Assembly (NCBI GenBank): GCA_030431355.1
Contig: JAUIJG010000260.1
Location: forward strand, 1 to 7,598
Reading direction: 5' to 3'
From: a bacterium
Lineage (GTDB): Bacteria; Cyanobacteriota; Vampirovibrionia; Obscuribacterales; Obscuribacteraceae
DNA length: 7,598 nt
How positions within the stretch are numbered: position 1 is the first letter of the stretch; every line of letters starts with the position of its first letter. Both the position numbers and the translations under genes were made by a program. This document shows, piece after piece, positions 5,813-7,598 of this stretch. A model generated the notes under the pieces. That model ran no database searches. It saw only the letters and a list, made by a program, of their open reading frames with translations, and was not told the DNA's origin.

Positions 5813-7576
5813 TTAACCCCAGGCATTGGTGGGGTCGAACTTATAGGGGTCTTCTTCTTTGTTCTCTTCGTTTTCGTTCTTGGGTACAGCCCAGGCACCA
5901 CTTGCCAGAGTATTGGGATTGGTCTGTGGCTGCTCCTGCGCCTGACCCTGCTGAAAATCTTGCGGCTGAGGAGCAGGTACCGGTGGTGGTGGCGGTGGCA
6001 TTGGTGGCGGTGTCGGTGGCATGTTCGGAGGAGTAGAAGGCATACCGGGAACCACTTCCGGAGGAGCAGGAGGCTGAGGCATACTCTGTTCCGGACTCTG
6101 ATAAGAGTTATTTGAATTTTCGGTGAACTGGTCATCACCGATTGAATCGAAATTTACCCCACTTTGATAATCGGCGGACATCGGCTCTGAAAAGCCACCG
6201 GAATCAGTTTCTGCCGTTGGTGCAGGAATTGGAGGAGGTGGTGGTGGCATCGGCATAGATGGCGCTGTCATCCCAGGATCTGAACTCATCCAGGCAGAAG
6301 ACGGCATATAAGAATCGCCCTGAACATCGGCTCCCTGAGGGGACTCCACCGGCTGGGACTGAGGAAAAATCGCATCCAACTTACCTGAGGAGGTATCATC
6401 ATTTTGAACGGCCGGCACCGAACCATCAGAGACAGCCTGCCATCCACCCGATTCATGAGTCGGTTGCGGTAGAGTCTGCGCGAGTTCCTGCGCTGCGTTC
6501 TGGGGACTGGTCGAGTATGCGCCGGGGTCTGCAGGAGCTGGGGCGCCCCAGGGACTGGGTGCCTGCGGTTGAGGGGCAGGTGCGCTCTGCTGCTCAGGTA
6601 CGAACTGATCAGAAGGTGTGGCTGGCATGTCCTGCACAACAGGTACAGAAGGTACAGAAGGTACGGACTCTTGCTGCGACATTGCAGGAGGAGCGCCCCA
6701 GGAGTTTAGCTTTTGAGCCTGAGGCTGATTCTGAACTGGTTCTGGAGGTTGGGGAGGTTGAGGGGAACTGGCTTCTGCCGGCGGTGCCGCCCAGGGATTC
6801 TGAGATTCGACAGGAGCTTGCTGGGGTGCCACTGGCTCTTCTTCAGTAACAGCCCAGGGATTATTTGACTCCACCGGAGCATTCTGTGGATACTGGGGAG
6901 CCTGCTGGGTAGAATCGGTTTGAAGCTGTTGATAGTTGGCGTTTTCATCATTTGCGGCAGCATCCGGAGGCGCTTCCCGGGCGTTTGCAGGCTGAACATT
7001 GCCTGGCTGCTCTTCTGTTGTTACAGCCCAGGGATTTTCAATCTCTGTCTGAGAGACAGGAGTATTTGTCGAATCAGTAGCAGCAGCCTGTTGGGGAAAA
7101 GTTTCAGGTGGAGTATCAGGAGCAGGGGCAACAGGCGCTGGGGTCTCCTGCGGCTGGGCCCAGGGATTCTGGGATTCGGCAGGAGTCTGTTGGGTAGCAG
7201 GCTGCACCGCTGTCGGGTCAGGAGCAGCAGCGGGGTCGATATTTGGTGGTGGGCTTGGATCTTGATAATTTGGCGATGCCATGTTCATCATCAAAGATAG
7301 AGGCAGGAGATCCGCCACCATATCGATCAGTTTGTTTGTTTTCAACCAGCTACCCACTTTGTTCTGGTAGCGTTCATACTCTTCGGAATCGACACCGTAC
7401 ATTTCGTCGTATTCCATTTGCTGGATGGCAAATTCGTTTTCAACCGCGGTCCGTACGGAGTTCAAAATGTTCTGCAAAGACTTTGCAGCATCTCCAGCAA
7501 CAGGAACTGATTGAACAGCAATGGGAGGTAGTGCTCGTCGACAATTGTTCGACCGACACCACAGTACGGACCGCAA
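5813..7576 (-). CDS. Pro/Gln-rich repeat protein with Trp (NPWA-type) motifs; N-terminus uncertain
   Basis: I do not recognise a family. From the TTG at 7576 the frame gives 587 residues; it stays open to the window edge. Residues ~30-100 look folded and helical, with conserved-looking acidic/aromatic stretches and a hydrophobic end (M-V-A-D-L-L-P-L-S-L-M-M). After ~105 the chain is Pro/Gln/Ala/Ser-rich and probably disordered, with short Trp motifs: N-P-W-A at 137, 181, 239 and 260, then N-S-W-G 291, S-P-W-G 341, G-G-W-Q 377, S-A-W-M 427, G-A-W-A 560 and N-A-W-G as the C-terminus. Two polyproline runs lie at about 444-449 and 527-532. It may be a multivalent scaffold whose Trp motifs recruit a partner. 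The first ~20 residues (Arg/Cys-rich) look unlike coding, and a frame change near 7523-7525 is suspected. The gene converges on the kinase gene with 31 bp between stops. No signal peptide is seen. Confidence 0.8.
   Translation of the reverse strand: MRSVLWCRSNNCRRALPPIAVQSVPVAGDAAKSLQNILNSVRTAVENEFAIQQMEYDEMYGVDSEEYERYQNKVGSWLKTNKLIDMVADLLPLSLMMNMASPNYQDPSPPPNIDPAAAPDPTAVQPATQQTPAESQNPWAQPQETPAPVAPAPDTPPETFPQQAAATDSTNTPVSQTEIENPWAVTTEEQPGNVQPANAREAPPDAAANDENANYQQLQTDSTQQAPQYPQNAPVESNNPWAVTEEEPVAPQQAPVESQNPWAAPPAEASSPQPPQPPEPVQNQPQAQKLNSWGAPPAMSQQESVPSVPSVPVVQDMPATPSDQFVPEQQSAPAPQPQAPSPWGAPAPADPGAYSTSPQNAAQELAQTLPQPTHESGGWQAVSDGSVPAVQNDDTSSGKLDAIFPQSQPVESPQGADVQGDSYMPSSAWMSSDPGMTAPSMPMPPPPPPIPAPTAETDSGGFSEPMSADYQSGVNFDSIGDDQFTENSNNSYQSPEQSMPQPPAPPEVVPGMPSTPPNMPPTPPPMPPPPPPVPAPQPQDFQQGQAQEQPQTNPNTLASGAWAVPKNENEENKEEDPYKFDPTNAWG
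5816..7168 (-). repeat. Interspersed Trp-motif repeats inside the Pro/Gln-rich protein
   Basis: About ten copies of a short motif, [N/S]-P/S-W-[A/G], are spaced by 20-60 residues. The best copies share longer flanks: V-E-S-N-N-P-W-A-V-T-E-E-E, E-I-E-N-P-W-A-V-T-T-E-E and V-E-S-Q-N-P-W-A-A-P-P. At DNA level the copies at 7157-7168, 7025-7036, 6851-6862 and 6788-6799 share a GCCCAGGGATT-like core. The C-terminal copies diverge toward W-G. This indicates expansion of a functional peptide rather than random composition. Confidence 0.75.
6642..6668 (-). repeat. 9-bp tandem repeat (three units)
   Basis: Three adjacent 9-bp units (GGTACAGAA twice, then GGTACGGAC, plus-strand reading) encode V-P-S, V-P-S, V-P-V in the repeat protein. 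They keep the reading frame and probably reflect slippage expansion in a disordered region. Confidence 0.7.
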
Positions 7577-7596
7577 AGAAAGAATGGAGCCGTAAC
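7462..7596 (-). CDS. Second open frame at the window edge: displaced N-terminus of the repeat protein or end of an upstream gene
   Basis: This 44-codon frame runs from the window edge to a TGA at 7462-7464. Its first part, including F-F-L-C-G-P-Y-C-G-V-G-R-T-I-V-D-E-H-Y, looks like normal protein and is purine-rich at first codon positions, while the frame of the 5813-7576 gene is not there. After about 7525 the pattern reverses. One reading is a single lost base in the GGG at 7523-7525, which would join both parts into one protein. The other is an upstream gene whose TGA overlaps a TTG at 7465 as T-T-G-A, starting the repeat protein at M-N-S-V-R-T. Confidence 0.35.
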   Translation of the reverse strand, partial: VTAPFFLCGPYCGVGRTIVDEHYLPLLFNQFLLLEMLQSLCRTF

Positions 7597-7598
7597 CC

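Noticed and set aside
5806..5823. Hairpin CCTGG...CCAGG at the kinase/repeat-protein junction
   Set aside because: Only five pairs with no T-run on either strand, so it does not qualify as an intrinsic terminator.
5810..6115. Plus-strand open frame rich in Trp and Arg
   Set aside because: It is the antisense of the polyproline-coding region; Pro codons read backwards give Trp, Arg and Gly. Composition explains it.
6259..6849. Long plus-strand open frame of 196 codons
   Set aside because: It lies opposite the Pro/Gln-rich repeat gene, whose biased composition keeps the antisense frame open; the product is Arg/Pro-rich with no domain or ribosome binding site.
7446..7574. 11-bp inverted repeat GCGGTCCGTAC (7446-7456 and 7564-7574)
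   Set aside because: An 11-bp match is expected by chance several times in a window of this size, and the flanks do not match; no mobile-element gene is near.
1..7598. tRNA, rRNA, CRISPR array, insertion sequence or phage genes
   Set aside because: None seen on reading: no repeat-spacer pattern, no transposase-like protein and no cloverleaf with a CCA-type end.

Overview
The window is about 7.6 kb of bacterial DNA of intermediate GC content, packed with genes and cut inside a gene at both ends. A lipoprotein with a lipobox, a signal-peptide membrane protein, a type IV pilus/type II secretion-like domain, a Hanks-type Ser/Thr kinase and a plant AMI1-like amidase point to an envelope-complex bacterium rich in eukaryote-like signalling genes. 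A non-photosynthetic relative of Cyanobacteria (Melainabacteria/Obscuribacterales type) would fit. That is a guess from gene content; no ribosomal or other marker gene is present. TTG starts look common: three of the seven main genes have a TTG as the only or best start in view.

Layout. (1) 3-548 (+) is the 3' part of a Pro-rich protein ending in a stand-alone PilB/GspE-like N-domain without the ATPase. (2) It converges, 8 bp apart, on a minus-strand pair at 1838-557: a single-pass membrane protein with a signal peptide and a very charged tail, overlapping by 8 bp a TPR lipoprotein. (3) Also on the minus strand, 146 bp upstream of that pair, is a full-length amidase-signature enzyme close to plant AMI1. 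(4) Divergent from the amidase is a two-gene operon at 3289-5781 (+): a small membrane-anchored protein of unknown function, then a 668-residue fusion of a PrsW-like multi-pass intramembrane protease domain with a complete Ser/Thr protein kinase. (5) Converging on it is a long minus-strand gene (5813 to the window edge) for a Pro/Gln-rich protein with about ten tryptophan motifs of the type N-P-W-A. Its N-terminal coding appears to change frame near 7523-7525.

Functional reading. Nothing shows a single pathway. The most unusual item is the protease-kinase fusion with its co-transcribed small membrane protein, which could be a membrane signalling unit that couples phosphorylation to intramembrane proteolysis. 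The repeat protein and the Pro-rich secretion-like protein look like scaffold or adaptor proteins. A connection between these blocks is inference from proximity only.
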